DNA of 13,262 nt from JANQUM01 sp047630355 (GCA_047630355.1 JBLHXN010000098.1:1-13262), one strand, 5' to 3'. Counted from the first letter of the stretch, positions 1 through 6,616 are shown. Numbers and translations are program-made. Notes: generated from the letters alone by a model not told the origin.

Positions 1-798
1 TGGATTCAGTTAGGCGGCTCGTACTTTTGGCCATTAGCTCCCGGTACGTCGGATTATGCAGGTTTCAATGGTCCAAACTTCAATGCTATAAAAGCCCGGC
101 ACGTGCTTGTTTCAGCAATAGATAACTGGGGCGATGCCTCCTGTGCGGGTTTTAGTAAAATAGCCTTTGATGCCACATTGTGTAATCCTGAAGGAACACC
201 TTGTGATGACAAGGATCCACTCACCACTCACGATAAATTTGACGCTTCTTGCAATTGTAAAGGCGTAAACATTAACTGTGGAAGCGATACGCTGGCGTTA
301 GACCGAATCACGTTATCAGATGGTGCGTACAAAGCGAAGAAAATGCTGAATTCTGAGGGTATCGTTCCGACAACTAAAAATATCACATTCACTGCCGGAA
401 ATTCCATTGTTTTACTTCCTGGCTTTGAGATTGAGAACGAAGCTGTGTTCATAGCAAAAATAGAGGCTTGTATCCAAACTGCTTTCGTTACAAACCAACA
501 GTCTGGAGCTAATCAGCAGGAAACAGACAATACCGCAGGAGTAACCGGTTTTGCCGCCGATACAACCGAAAACGATAAGTTAAAGCAGATAATATTCAGA
601 TTAAATGAGCCTGCTGACGTGAAACTTGTTCTGAAAGATAAATCTGAGAAAGTAGTAACCACACTCATTGACTACTTCTACCAAAACCTTGGAACGCAGA
701 TAAAGTACCTGCCAACTCAGCGTCTTCCAAGGGGGCTTTACTGGATCGAACTCACCGTGAATGAAACTGTTTTACGTGAGCAGCTTGTTGTTCGGTAG
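1..798 (+). CDS. C-terminal part of a large secreted protein with cysteine-rich, coat-hanger and T9SS sorting regions (5' truncated)
   Basis: The frame is open from base 1, so the true start lies to the left; a GTG at 103 is only the first internal start-like codon. The 265 visible residues fall into four parts. Residues 1-60 look like the end of a beta-sandwich, possibly discoidin or carbohydrate-binding (ARHVLVSAIDNWG). Residues 61-87 are a cysteine-rich stretch (CNPEGTPCDDKDP, then CNC) of a kind common in Bacteroidota surface proteins. Residues 93-157 lie between two cysteines and carry FTAGNSIVLLPGFEI, the signature of the small stacked-hairpin domain often called 3-coathanger stack. The last 70 residues (IIFRLNEPADVKLVLKDK through GLYWIELTVNETVLREQLVVR) resemble a type A C-terminal sorting domain recognised by the type IX secretion system. 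The protein is inferred to be exported and surface-attached or released. The catalytic or binding domain that defines its job is outside the window. Confidence 0.8.
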   Translation, partial: WIQLGGSYFWPLAPGTSDYAGFNGPNFNAIKARHVLVSAIDNWGDASCAGFSKIAFDATLCNPEGTPCDDKDPLTTHDKFDASCNCKGVNINCGSDTLALDRITLSDGAYKAKKMLNSEGIVPTTKNITFTAGNSIVLLPGFEIENEAVFIAKIEACIQTAFVTNQQSGANQQETDNTAGVTGFAADTTENDKLKQIIFRLNEPADVKLVLKDKSEKVVTTLIDYFYQNLGTQIKYLPTQRLPRGLYWIELTVNETVLREQLVVR

Positions 799-907
799 GA
801 AAAACGAGGGATAATTCTTCAGAACGATTTGAACGTATATCTTTCAAAGTATGAAGAGTACTGTCATGCTGATTTTCGCTTGTTTTTGAATAAAATTAAA
901 TAATAAA

Positions 908-1582
908 ATGTCTTCACATCACGTTGTTCGGGAAAAGCAAGAACCCGCACTTATCATTGCAAATGGCGAAGCTTGTAGAAGCGAACTGCTCGAAGACCTA
1001 CTGGCGTGGTGCCCGTTTGTGGTGGTTCTTGACTCGGCTATTTATCGGGTAAATGAACTTAATGTTAAGGCGGATGTGTTGCTGGGAGACTTTGATAGAG
1101 ATGAACTTAAAATAGAACAAATCCAAGAAGAGCAATTTCCGATAGAAATTGTTTATACGCCTGATCAGAACAAGACCGACCTGCAAAAAGGAATAGAATT
1201 TCTTATTGATCGGGGCTTTCCTGCTGTAAATGTTATTTGGGCGACGGGGAGAAGGATGGATCATACGTTCAATAATATCGCAAGCATTGTGGCATACAAG
1301 GACCTAATAAAAATTGTAATAATCGACGATTACACAACAATATACCCACTCTCGCAAAAGCCGAATGTATTTGAGAAATGGTACGCAAAAGATAGCATTA
1401 TTTCACTTTTACCGATAGGAAGTGCAGGTGGTGTTACCACAAAAAATTTATTATATAATACTGATGACCAGGAACTTGTGCTCGGTTTTGTGTCAGGGAG
1501 TAGTAATCAGGTTCGTGATGATGGTATTGTTGAAGTTTTTTATACTTCCGGTAACTTACTACTCATGGAAGCCCACGATTAA
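908..1582 (+). CDS. thiN: Thiamine pyrophosphokinase
   Basis: Predicted to transfer pyrophosphate from ATP to thiamine, giving thiamine diphosphate in the cytosol. The 224-residue length is normal for the family. Visible family landmarks are ANG at residues 18-20, an acidic turn around D42, LGDFD at 59-63 (metal/ATP site), DQNKTDLQ at 86-93 (the highly conserved D-x-x-K-T-D element), GRRMDH at 114-119, and the C-terminal half-barrel motif GFVSGSSN at 193-200, which helps bind thiamine. The ATG at 908 gives the expected N-terminus and follows an AT-rich stretch without a Shine-Dalgarno sequence. It sits 109 bases after the secreted protein gene and 475 bases before the RNR gene, so it is probably a single-gene unit. 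I saw no THI-box riboswitch upstream. No thiamine transporter or thiamine biosynthesis gene is adjacent. Confidence 0.93.
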   Translation: MSSHHVVREKQEPALIIANGEACRSELLEDLLAWCPFVVVLDSAIYRVNELNVKADVLLGDFDRDELKIEQIQEEQFPIEIVYTPDQNKTDLQKGIEFLIDRGFPAVNVIWATGRRMDHTFNNIASIVAYKDLIKIVIIDDYTTIYPLSQKPNVFEKWYAKDSIISLLPIGSAGGVTTKNLLYNTDDQELVLGFVSGSSNQVRDDGIVEVFYTSGNLLLMEAHD

Positions 1583-1669
1583 TCTAATTCTTTCAAATTA
1601 TTAACTGTGAATACTATTTCCAGAACTTTCATTTTTTTTTTAATTTTTTTTATATATCTTTATGTATCA

Positions 1670-1689
1670 TCACGTGACAATACACGTGT
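1670..1689. promoter_or_regulatory. Paired CACGTG palindromes, possible operator
   Basis: TCACGTGA (1670-1677) and ACACGTGT (1682-1689) are each perfect 8-base palindromes with the same CACGTG core. Their centres are 12 bases apart, about one helical turn, so a dimeric regulator could bind both on one face. The binding protein is unknown. The pair lies about 380 bases before the RNR start codon and 90 bases after the thiN stop. Confidence 0.3.
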
Positions 1690-1695
1690 GAAAAA
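1687..1695 (-). promoter_or_regulatory. DnaA-box-like site 1
   Basis: On the minus strand this reads TTTTTCACA, which fits the relaxed DnaA-box consensus TTWTNCACA. It overlaps the right-hand CACGTG palindrome and has the same orientation as the site at 1755-1763. The match is to a short degenerate consensus in AT-rich DNA, so it may be coincidental. Confidence 0.2.
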
Positions 1696-1754
1696 TATAG
1701 TGCTGCCCTAAGCTTTTCTCTTCACTTTTAAATTTTTTAGAATGCTTCAGAGTT

Positions 1755-1763
1755 TGTGGAAAA
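1755..1763 (-). promoter_or_regulatory. DnaA-box-like site 2
   Basis: On the minus strand this reads TTTTCCACA, which fits TTWTNCACA and differs from the strong box TTATCCACA at one base. It lies about 300 bases before the RNR start. In E. coli, DnaA boxes upstream of nrdAB tie RNR expression to replication; a similar role here is inference only. Confidence 0.28.
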
Positions 1764-1768
1764 CTTTT

Positions 1769-1795
1769 CGAGTTGTATTATTTTAATACTTCTCG
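1769..1795. repeat. Long hairpin upstream of the RNR gene
   Basis: CGAG (1769-1772) pairs with CTCG (1792-1795) and GTATTA (1775-1780) pairs with TAATAC (1784-1789). A symmetric TT/TT internal mismatch separates the two stems, and the loop is three T. One more A-T pair can form outside. No T tract follows directly, so it does not look like an ordinary intrinsic terminator for thiN. Confidence 0.45.
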
Positions 1796-1872
1796 AGCTT
1801 AACTTGCTGATAATTAAGCTTTAAAGAGTTGCTTTTTTTTGCAATCAGGTGATTCAATTTAAAGACAAAGTT

Positions 1873-1964
1873 AAGTGGCTTTTCATGCCACTTTATTTGT
1901 TGCTACTTTTGAATATGTCAAATTAAGAATTTGACTGGCTGCTCAATAAAAGTGGCATTTTATT
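1873..1964 (+). promoter_or_regulatory. Three dyads and a candidate promoter in front of the RNR gene
   Basis: Three inverted repeats follow each other: AAGTGGC/GCCACTT (1873-1879 with 1887-1893), GTCAAATT/AATTTGAC (1917-1924 with 1928-1935, loop AAG) and AATAAAA/TTTTATT (1945-1951 with 1958-1964). TACTTTTG at 1904-1911 matches the Bacteroidota -7 element TAnnTTTG, though no good -33 TTTG is present; transcription would start near 1918. If so, the first dyad overlaps the -33 region and the second covers the start site, positions typical of operators. Alternatively, in a longer transcript, ATGCCACTTT (1885-1894) could pair over 10 bases with AAAGTGGCAT (1949-1958). Confidence 0.35.
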
Positions 1965-2057
1965 CGATTAATTAGTGTTGAGACAGACGTGCTGAAATAT
2001 TAGAAAGTAATTGCGAATGCTTTACGCCAAGAAAACCTATAAACCCAACGTGTTATT

Positions 2058-4535
2058 ATGTATGTAGCCAAAAGAGACGGACGCCGCGAGTCAGTAAAGT
2101 TCGACAAAGTCACCGCTCGCATCGAGCGATTATGTTACGGGCTTGATCCTGTATTTATCCAACCCGTCGAAGTAGCGATGAAAGTCGTTTCTGGTATTTA
2201 CGACGGTGTAAAAACTGCCGAATTAGATAACCTTGCAGCGGAAACTGCGGCATCTATGACCACAAAGCATCCTGATTACGCAACTCTTGCGGCACGGATA
2301 GCTATCTCCAACCTTCACAAAAATACGTTGAAGTCATTTTCAGGAACCATGAAAATGCTTTATAAATACGTTGACCCAAAAACAGGCCAAAACGCCTCAT
2401 TAATCGGCGAAAGCACGTGGCAGGTTATCAAGAAAAACGCAGCTTTATTAGATTCGACTATTATTTATGATCGTGATTATGGTTACGATTATTTCGGATA
2501 TAAGACGCTAGAAAAATCTTACTTGTTAAAACTTGACGGTCGTATCGTTGAGCGTCCGCAACATATGTTGATGCGGGTAGCCGTTGGTATTCACGGAGAA
2601 GAAATTGAAAAAGTAATTGAAACCTACGATTTGCTTTCGGAGAAATGGTTTACACACGCCACACCGACACTTTTCAACGCCGGAACGCCGAAACCACAAT
2701 TGTCTTCTTGCTTTTTACTTACCGCGAAAGAAGATAGTATTGAAGGTATCTACGATACATTGAAGCAATGTGCTCAAATCTCGCAGTCAGCGGGAGGAAT
2801 TGGTTTATCAATTCATAATATCAGGGCAACAGGTACTTATATCAAAGGTACAAACGGTACCTCAAATGGTATTGTACCAATGCTGAAAGTGTTTAACGAT
2901 ACCGCTCGTTATGTAGACCAAGGGGGCGGAAAACGCAAAGGATCTTTTGCTATTTATATAGAGCCATGGCACGCTGATGTGTTCGACTTCCTTGATTTAC
3001 GTAAAAATCACGGTGCTGAAGAAATGCGGGCCCGTGACTTATTTTACGCTCTTTGGATTCCTGATCTATTCATGAAGCGGGTAGAAGAAAACGGCGAATG
3101 GACATTGATGTGTCCGCATGAATGCCCCGGTCTTGCCGATACGCACAGCGAAGAGTTTGAAAAACTTTACACTAAATATGAGCAAGAAGGAAAAGGTAGA
3201 AAAACCATCAAGGCACAAGACCTTTGGTTTGCCATTCTGGAATCGCAAATTGAGACTGGAACTCCTTACATGCTTTATAAAGATGCGGCGAATGCCAAAT
3301 CTAATCAGCAAAATCTAGGTACTATCAAGTCGTCTAACTTGTGTACTGAGATCATGGAATTTACTTCGCCGGACGAAGTAGCAGTTTGCAATCTTGCCTC
3401 TATTGCGTTACCTAAATTCATCACTTCTGACGATCAGGAAAATTACCTGACGTTTGATCACGACGAGTTGTACAAGGTCACAAAGGTAATTACCCGTAAT
3501 CTTAACAAAGTAATTGATGTAAATTATTACCCAGTTGTTGAAGCAGAATATAGTAACAAGCGTCATCGCCCAATCGGAATTGGTATTCAGGGTCTTGCGG
3601 ATACATTTATGATGTTGCGTATGCCGTTTGAATCTGAAGAAGCAAAGCAACTTAACAAAGATATTTTTGAAACGATTTATTACGCTTCCATGGAAACATC
3701 TATGGAGTTGGCAATCGAAGAAGGCACGTACGAAACTTGGGAAGGATCGCCGATTTCGAAAGGGATTTTCCAATTTGATATGTGGAACGTAAAGCCTGAG
3801 TCAAACCGCTGGAACTGGGAAGAGTTACGCGAGAAAGTGAAAAAACACGGTGTACGCAACTCACTATTAGTTGCTCCGATGCCAACTGCTTCGACGAGTC
3901 AGATTTTAGGAAATAATGAGTGCTTCGAGCCTTATACTTCTAATATTTATACGCGTCGCGTATTATCTGGTGAGTTTATCATCGTTAATAAACACCTGTT
4001 GCGTGATTTAGTAAAAATCGGCTTGTGGGATGACCGCATGAAAAACCGCTTGATTGCCGCTAATGGTTCTATTCAGGATATAAACGAGATTCCGCAACAC
4101 CTCAAAGACTTGTACAGAACTTCGTGGGAAATCAAGCAGAAGACCATTATTGAAATGTCTGCCGACCGTGGAGCGTACATTTGTCAGAGCCAGTCGTTGA
4201 ACGTATTTGTGATTGATCCTAACTTTAAAAAGTTATCGTCAATGCACTTCTACGCCTGGAAATCTGGACTCAAAACGGGTATGTATTATTTACGTACTAA
4301 AGCTGCGACTGATGCCGTGAAATTTACGGTAGATCGTCAGGCACTTGCCGAAAAAGAGCCCGCTCTTAGTACGGTAGAAGAGAAGCCGTTAGATTACGCT
4401 GGCTATGCCAAAGAACAAGGGGCGAAGGCTAAGGCAGCCGCAAGTTTCACGCAAGAAAGTGAAGCTGCTATTGCTGCTGCTGCTCTTCAGTGTTCACTTG
4501 ACAACCCCGATGACTGCGAAATGTGCGGCTCTTGA
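2058..4535 (+). CDS. nrdA: Class I ribonucleoside-diphosphate reductase, large (alpha) subunit
   Basis: Reduces ribonucleoside diphosphates to deoxyribonucleotides for DNA synthesis, in complex with a radical-generating beta subunit. The 825 residues begin with an ATP-cone (MYVAKRDGRRESVKFDK, about residues 1-90), the usual activity-regulating domain. The catalytic barrel follows. C218 (SSCFLL) and C444 (AVCNLAS) are the expected redox pair; N427-C429-E431 in SSNLCTEIM gives the thiyl-radical cysteine and its partners; Y743-Y744 match the radical-transfer tyrosines. PTASTSQ (609-615) is the phosphate-binding segment. The tail ends CEMCGS (C820, C823), the mobile dithiol that re-reduces the active site. 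Between about 755 and 815 is an Ala/Glu/Lys-rich linker, making the protein somewhat longer than the 761-residue E. coli enzyme. The gene stands alone: no nrdB lies on either side. A strong bidirectional terminator follows at 4575. Confidence 0.97.
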   Translation: MYVAKRDGRRESVKFDKVTARIERLCYGLDPVFIQPVEVAMKVVSGIYDGVKTAELDNLAAETAASMTTKHPDYATLAARIAISNLHKNTLKSFSGTMKMLYKYVDPKTGQNASLIGESTWQVIKKNAALLDSTIIYDRDYGYDYFGYKTLEKSYLLKLDGRIVERPQHMLMRVAVGIHGEEIEKVIETYDLLSEKWFTHATPTLFNAGTPKPQLSSCFLLTAKEDSIEGIYDTLKQCAQISQSAGGIGLSIHNIRATGTYIKGTNGTSNGIVPMLKVFNDTARYVDQGGGKRKGSFAIYIEPWHADVFDFLDLRKNHGAEEMRARDLFYALWIPDLFMKRVEENGEWTLMCPHECPGLADTHSEEFEKLYTKYEQEGKGRKTIKAQDLWFAILESQIETGTPYMLYKDAANAKSNQQNLGTIKSSNLCTEIMEFTSPDEVAVCNLASIALPKFITSDDQENYLTFDHDELYKVTKVITRNLNKVIDVNYYPVVEAEYSNKRHRPIGIGIQGLADTFMMLRMPFESEEAKQLNKDIFETIYYASMETSMELAIEEGTYETWEGSPISKGIFQFDMWNVKPESNRWNWEELREKVKKHGVRNSLLVAPMPTASTSQILGNNECFEPYTSNIYTRRVLSGEFIIVNKHLLRDLVKIGLWDDRMKNRLIAANGSIQDINEIPQHLKDLYRTSWEIKQKTIIEMSADRGAYICQSQSLNVFVIDPNFKKLSSMHFYAWKSGLKTGMYYLRTKAATDAVKFTVDRQALAEKEPALSTVEEKPLDYAGYAKEQGAKAKAAASFTQESEAAIAAAALQCSLDNPDDCEMCGS

Positions 4536-4574
4536 CAGGATTCTGACTTATACACCGTGTGCTAAAAACCTAAT

Positions 4575-4624
4575 AATTCCAAAAAAATGCCGACTCAGAT
4601 TGAGACGGCATTTTTTTTGGAATT
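4575..4624. terminator. Bidirectional intrinsic terminator between nrdA and the SDR gene
   Basis: The stem pairs AATTCC, seven A and TGCCG on the left (4575-4592) with CGGCA, eight T and GGAATT on the right (4606-4624). It continues as CTCA/TGAG (4594-4597 with 4601-4604) after one A-A mismatch, with loop GAT. A-rich and T-rich flanks let it work for both converging genes. Confidence 0.9.
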
Positions 4625-4667
4625 TTATGATAACCGCAAGCCGCAATAACGAGATATAAAAGAGAAA

Positions 4668-5360
4668 TTACCCCATCGGGCGTAACACAATCTCTTCTAC
4701 CACGCTGTTTTTCATGGCGTAAGCGTTCCAGACAGCAGCAGCGATGTCTTCGGGTGGCATAAGTATTTCTGGGGAAACGTCTTCGCCTTTCCAACTATCG
4801 GTAAACGTGGCTCCGGGCATCACTGCCGTAACCCGAACTCCATGCGGTTTCATTTCTTCTCGTAATACTTTGGAGAAGCCTAATAGAGCAAACTTAGAAA
4901 TAGTATAAGATCCGCTATTTTCGGGCGTAGAAATGCTTGCTACCGAACAAATGTTGAAAATATGCCCAGTGCGGCGTTCGGTGAAGTTTGGGATTAATTC
5001 TTTGGTTAAATAATAGGCTCCGTACACATTAATATTCATTAGTTTTTCAAGCGTATTATCCGGTTCATCCACTAAAAGTCCGGCTCGGTAGAGTCCGGCG
5101 TTATTAACTAATACCTCTACAGGTTGATTTAATCGTAAAATGTTGTCTGATAAATATTTAATACCCGATTTGTCTCCTATATCTCCCGCAAGAACGTGAC
5201 ATATTACTGCGTATTTATCTTCGATAGTTGCCTTGAGTTCATTCAAGTCCTCTGCCGTTCTTGCGGTAATAAAAAGGTCAAAACTTTCGGCGGCAAAACG
5301 TTCCGCAATTGCCCGTCCAATGCCTTTTGTTCCACCTGTAACTATTGCTAATTTTCTCAT
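4668..5360 (-). CDS. Short-chain dehydrogenase/reductase (classical SDR)
   Basis: An NAD(P)-dependent oxidoreductase of 230 residues, a normal length for classical SDRs. The Rossmann motif TGGTKGIG is at residues 8-15, the NNAG motif at 86-89, the structural Asn at N111 (NVYG), a catalytic Ser in ICSVAS around 139-142, and the Tyr/Lys pair at Y152 and K156 (YTISK). MPGATFTD at 181-188 is the usual substrate and cofactor loop. R34 after the second strand (TART) hints at NADPH preference, which is inference. The substrate cannot be told from sequence. The gene runs toward nrdA and is divergent from yqgE; its own promoter candidate lies just upstream. Confidence 0.9.
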   Translation of the reverse strand: MRKLAIVTGGTKGIGRAIAERFAAESFDLFITARTAEDLNELKATIEDKYAVICHVLAGDIGDKSGIKYLSDNILRLNQPVEVLVNNAGLYRAGLLVDEPDNTLEKLMNINVYGAYYLTKELIPNFTERRTGHIFNICSVASISTPENSGSYTISKFALLGFSKVLREEMKPHGVRVTAVMPGATFTDSWKGEDVSPEILMPPEDIAAAVWNAYAMKNSVVEEIVLRPMG

Positions 5361-5379
5361 TTGCTTGATTTTCTGGTTT

Positions 5380-5412
5380 CAAAGCTAAAGAAAGCGTAAC
5401 TATTAGCTGAAA
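5380..5412 (-). promoter_or_regulatory. Candidate promoter of the SDR gene
   Basis: On the minus strand the sequence TAGCTTTG (complement of 5380-5387) is an exact match to the Bacteroidota -7 element TAnnTTTG. A weak -33 (TTTC, complement of 5409-5412) lies 21 bases further upstream. Transcription would begin close to 5373, leaving a short leader of about a dozen bases before the ATG at 5360. Confidence 0.5.
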
Positions 5413-5449
5413 GACCGTTGCTTTTTCTTTCTGTGAAAATGCAAATTTG

Positions 5450-5457
5450 TATATTTG
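5450..5457 (+). promoter_or_regulatory. Candidate -7 promoter element of yqgE
   Basis: TATATTTG matches TAnnTTTG exactly; the -33 side is poor (TTTCTG around 5428-5433). Transcription would begin near 5464, upstream of the ATG at 5481. This argues against the earlier TTG at 5418 as the start codon, since that codon would lie upstream of the transcription start. Confidence 0.5.
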
Positions 5458-5480
5458 TTCAAATCCGACACAGCACACAA

Positions 5481-6050
5481 ATGGCATTTGAAGTAACAAA
5501 CGATCAAGAACCCGCAGCGGGAAAGCTCCTTATTTCCGAACCTTTTATAAACGATAACAACTTTGACCGTACCGTTATTTTACTTTGTGAACACAATGAG
5601 AACGGCTCTTTTGGTTTAGTACTAAATCAGGAAATGCCCCTTAAACTCTCAGATATAATTGAAAGTAATTACAGCGAACAACCCATTTTTACGGGTGGTC
5701 CGGTTGAGCAAAATACGTTGCATTTCTTGCATCGGTTAGGTTCGGAAGTGGCTCAAACTGTTGAAGTGACAGAAAACGTTTACTGGGGTGGCAACTTTGA
5801 TTATGTAAAGACTATGCTGAATTTTCAAAATCAACCCCACAGCGATGTACGGCTCTTTGTTGGGTATTCGGGGTGGGAGCCAGGGCAGTTACAAAACGAG
5901 ATAAATCGTAACTCTTGGTATATTTCAAATGCAGACGCAGCACTTGTATTTGACACGCCTGCTAAGAGCGTTTGGCGGGAAACCTTACGACGTATGGGCG
6001 GGAATTATCGGGTCATTTCAAACTACCCTACTGACCCACGTTTAAATTAA
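5481..6050 (+). CDS. YqgE/AlgH family protein (DUF179)
   Basis: A 189-residue conserved protein whose biochemical role is not established. Family landmarks: GKLLIS at residues 14-19, FDRTVILLCEHNENGSFGLVLN at 28-49 (the core strand-turn-strand), GGPV at 72-75, and GYSGWEPGQLQNEI at 128-141 followed by NSWY. The reading frame is open further upstream to a TTG at 5418, but ATG 5481 gives the usual family N-terminus and length, and the candidate promoter lies inside the longer version. No signal peptide or membrane segment is visible, so it is probably cytosolic. It is followed by tRNA-Trp with its own promoter and so is likely a single-gene unit. Confidence 0.9.
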   Translation: MAFEVTNDQEPAAGKLLISEPFINDNNFDRTVILLCEHNENGSFGLVLNQEMPLKLSDIIESNYSEQPIFTGGPVEQNTLHFLHRLGSEVAQTVEVTENVYWGGNFDYVKTMLNFQNQPHSDVRLFVGYSGWEPGQLQNEINRNSWYISNADAALVFDTPAKSVWRETLRRMGGNYRVISNYPTDPRLN

Positions 6051-6141
6051 AGTTATTGACCATATTAGTTGATTAAGATAACACATTGATAATTAAACAG
6101 TTGTACCTTTACGTATTCTTTTGCTTTTGTTACAAAATGTA

Positions 6142-6172
6142 TTTGCGAATATGCAAAACCTTCGTAACTTTG
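6142..6172 (+). promoter_or_regulatory. Strong Bacteroidota-type promoter of tRNA-Trp
   Basis: TTTG at 6142-6145 and TAACTTTG at 6165-6172 are separated by exactly 19 bases, the best full match to the Bacteroidota consensus in this window. Transcription should begin near 6179, about 20 bases before the mature tRNA. The same transcript could continue into secE-nusG if the hairpin at 6282-6326 is read through. Confidence 0.75.
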
Positions 6173-6199
6173 CAGCCCGAATACGCAGGACATAATTCT

Positions 6200-6270
6200 A
6201 CGGGCATAGTTCAATGGTAGAATAGCGGTCTCCAAAACCGTTGATCAGGGTTCGAATCCTTGTGCCCGTG
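6200..6270 (+). tRNA. tRNA-Trp (anticodon CCA)
   Basis: A full cloverleaf can be drawn. The acceptor stem is ACGGGCA (6200-6206) with TGCCCGT (6263-6269), and G6270 is the discriminator. The D arm is GTTC/GAAT, the anticodon stem GCGGT/ACCGT with loop CTCCAAA (anticodon CCA at 6232-6234), and the T arm CAGGG/CCTTG with loop TTCGAAT. The 3' CCA is not encoded. Its position just before secE-nusG is the classical arrangement in bacteria. Confidence 0.97.
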
Positions 6271-6281
6271 CGATACTAAAG

Positions 6282-6330
6282 AAGTTCCTAAGCAGTGATA
6301 CGTTACGTTCACCCTCTTAGGAACTTTTAA
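6282..6330 (+). terminator. Hairpin between tRNA-Trp and secE, possible terminator or processing signal
   Basis: AAGTTCCTAAG (6282-6292) pairs perfectly over 11 bases with CTTAGGAACTT (6316-6326), and the RNA would then continue in U residues. An inner stem also forms: GTGA and ACG (6295-6302) with CGT and TCAC (6306-6312), leaving one bulged T. The short T tract suggests a partial terminator that would lower tRNA readthrough into secE-nusG. A role in releasing the tRNA 3' end is also possible. Confidence 0.65.
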
Positions 6331-6391
6331 GTTACTTTCATACAATGGCATCAAAGTTGAAGCCTCCTATTTTAAATAGAATTTACATAAC

Positions 6392-6583
6392 ATGGAAAAT
6401 CTTCAGGTTTTTTTGAAAGAGTCTTGGATCGAAATCACTCAAGAGGTGACATGGCCTACCTGGTCTGACTTACAGTCTAGTGCCACGTTGGTTTTGATTG
6501 CATCCATCATTTTTGCGTTAGTGGTTGGCGGTATTGACTTTTTGATTGACAACGCTTTGAAAATATTGTACGCGTCGTTTTAA
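6392..6583 (+). CDS. secE: Preprotein translocase subunit SecE
   Basis: The small clamp subunit of the SecYEG channel in the inner membrane. The 63 residues hold the short amphipathic helix motif ESWIEITQEVTWPTWSDL (about 10-27), whose VTWPTW core is diagnostic, and then one membrane segment at about 31-55. This is the minimal single-helix form found in most bacteria outside the enterobacteria. The ATG at 6392 follows an AT-rich leader. It is 33 bases upstream of nusG, and the two almost certainly form an operon. Confidence 0.96.
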   Translation: MENLQVFLKESWIEITQEVTWPTWSDLQSSATLVLIASIIFALVVGGIDFLIDNALKILYASF

Positions 6584-6616
6584 TAATCTCTTTCAATAGC
6601 CGAAGACCCCGAACTT

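Larger units (their letters stand above)
1583..2057. other. 475-base AT-rich intergenic region upstream of the RNR gene, rich in dyads
   Basis: No coding sequence is supported here. Going left to right the region holds long T tracts at 1632-1648, two CACGTG palindromes (1670-1689), two DnaA-box-like sites (1687-1695, 1755-1763), a long hairpin (1769-1795), a second dyad (AGCTTAA at 1796-1802 with TTAAGCT at 1814-1820), a TTGC-T8-GCAA element at 1830-1845, and three further dyads between 1873 and 1964. Most of the last 120 bases are probably promoter and 5' leader of the RNR gene. The density of small inverted repeats is higher than in the other gaps of this window, although AT-rich DNA makes short dyads easily. 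Confidence 0.6.

Noticed and set aside
828..848. TTTGAA/TTCAAA dyad after the secreted protein gene as a terminator
   Set aside because: Six weak base pairs with a nine-base loop and no T tract after it; not enough for an intrinsic terminator.
780..910. THI-box (TPP) riboswitch upstream of thiN
   Set aside because: I did not find the CTGAGA and ACCTGATC type core elements, and the gap is too short for a full aptamer plus expression platform.
3408..3773. 121-codon minus-strand frame inside nrdA
   Set aside because: Lies wholly within nrdA on the opposite strand and has no recognisable features.
5418..5480. N-terminal extension of YqgE from TTG 5418
   Set aside because: The extra 21 residues do not fit the family N-terminus, and the TAnnTTTG promoter element lies inside this stretch.
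6345..6416. Small reading frame starting ATGGCATCA that overlaps the start of secE out of frame
   Set aside because: Only 23 codons, no recognisable product, and it overlaps a certain gene; chance is the simplest explanation, though a leader peptide cannot be excluded.
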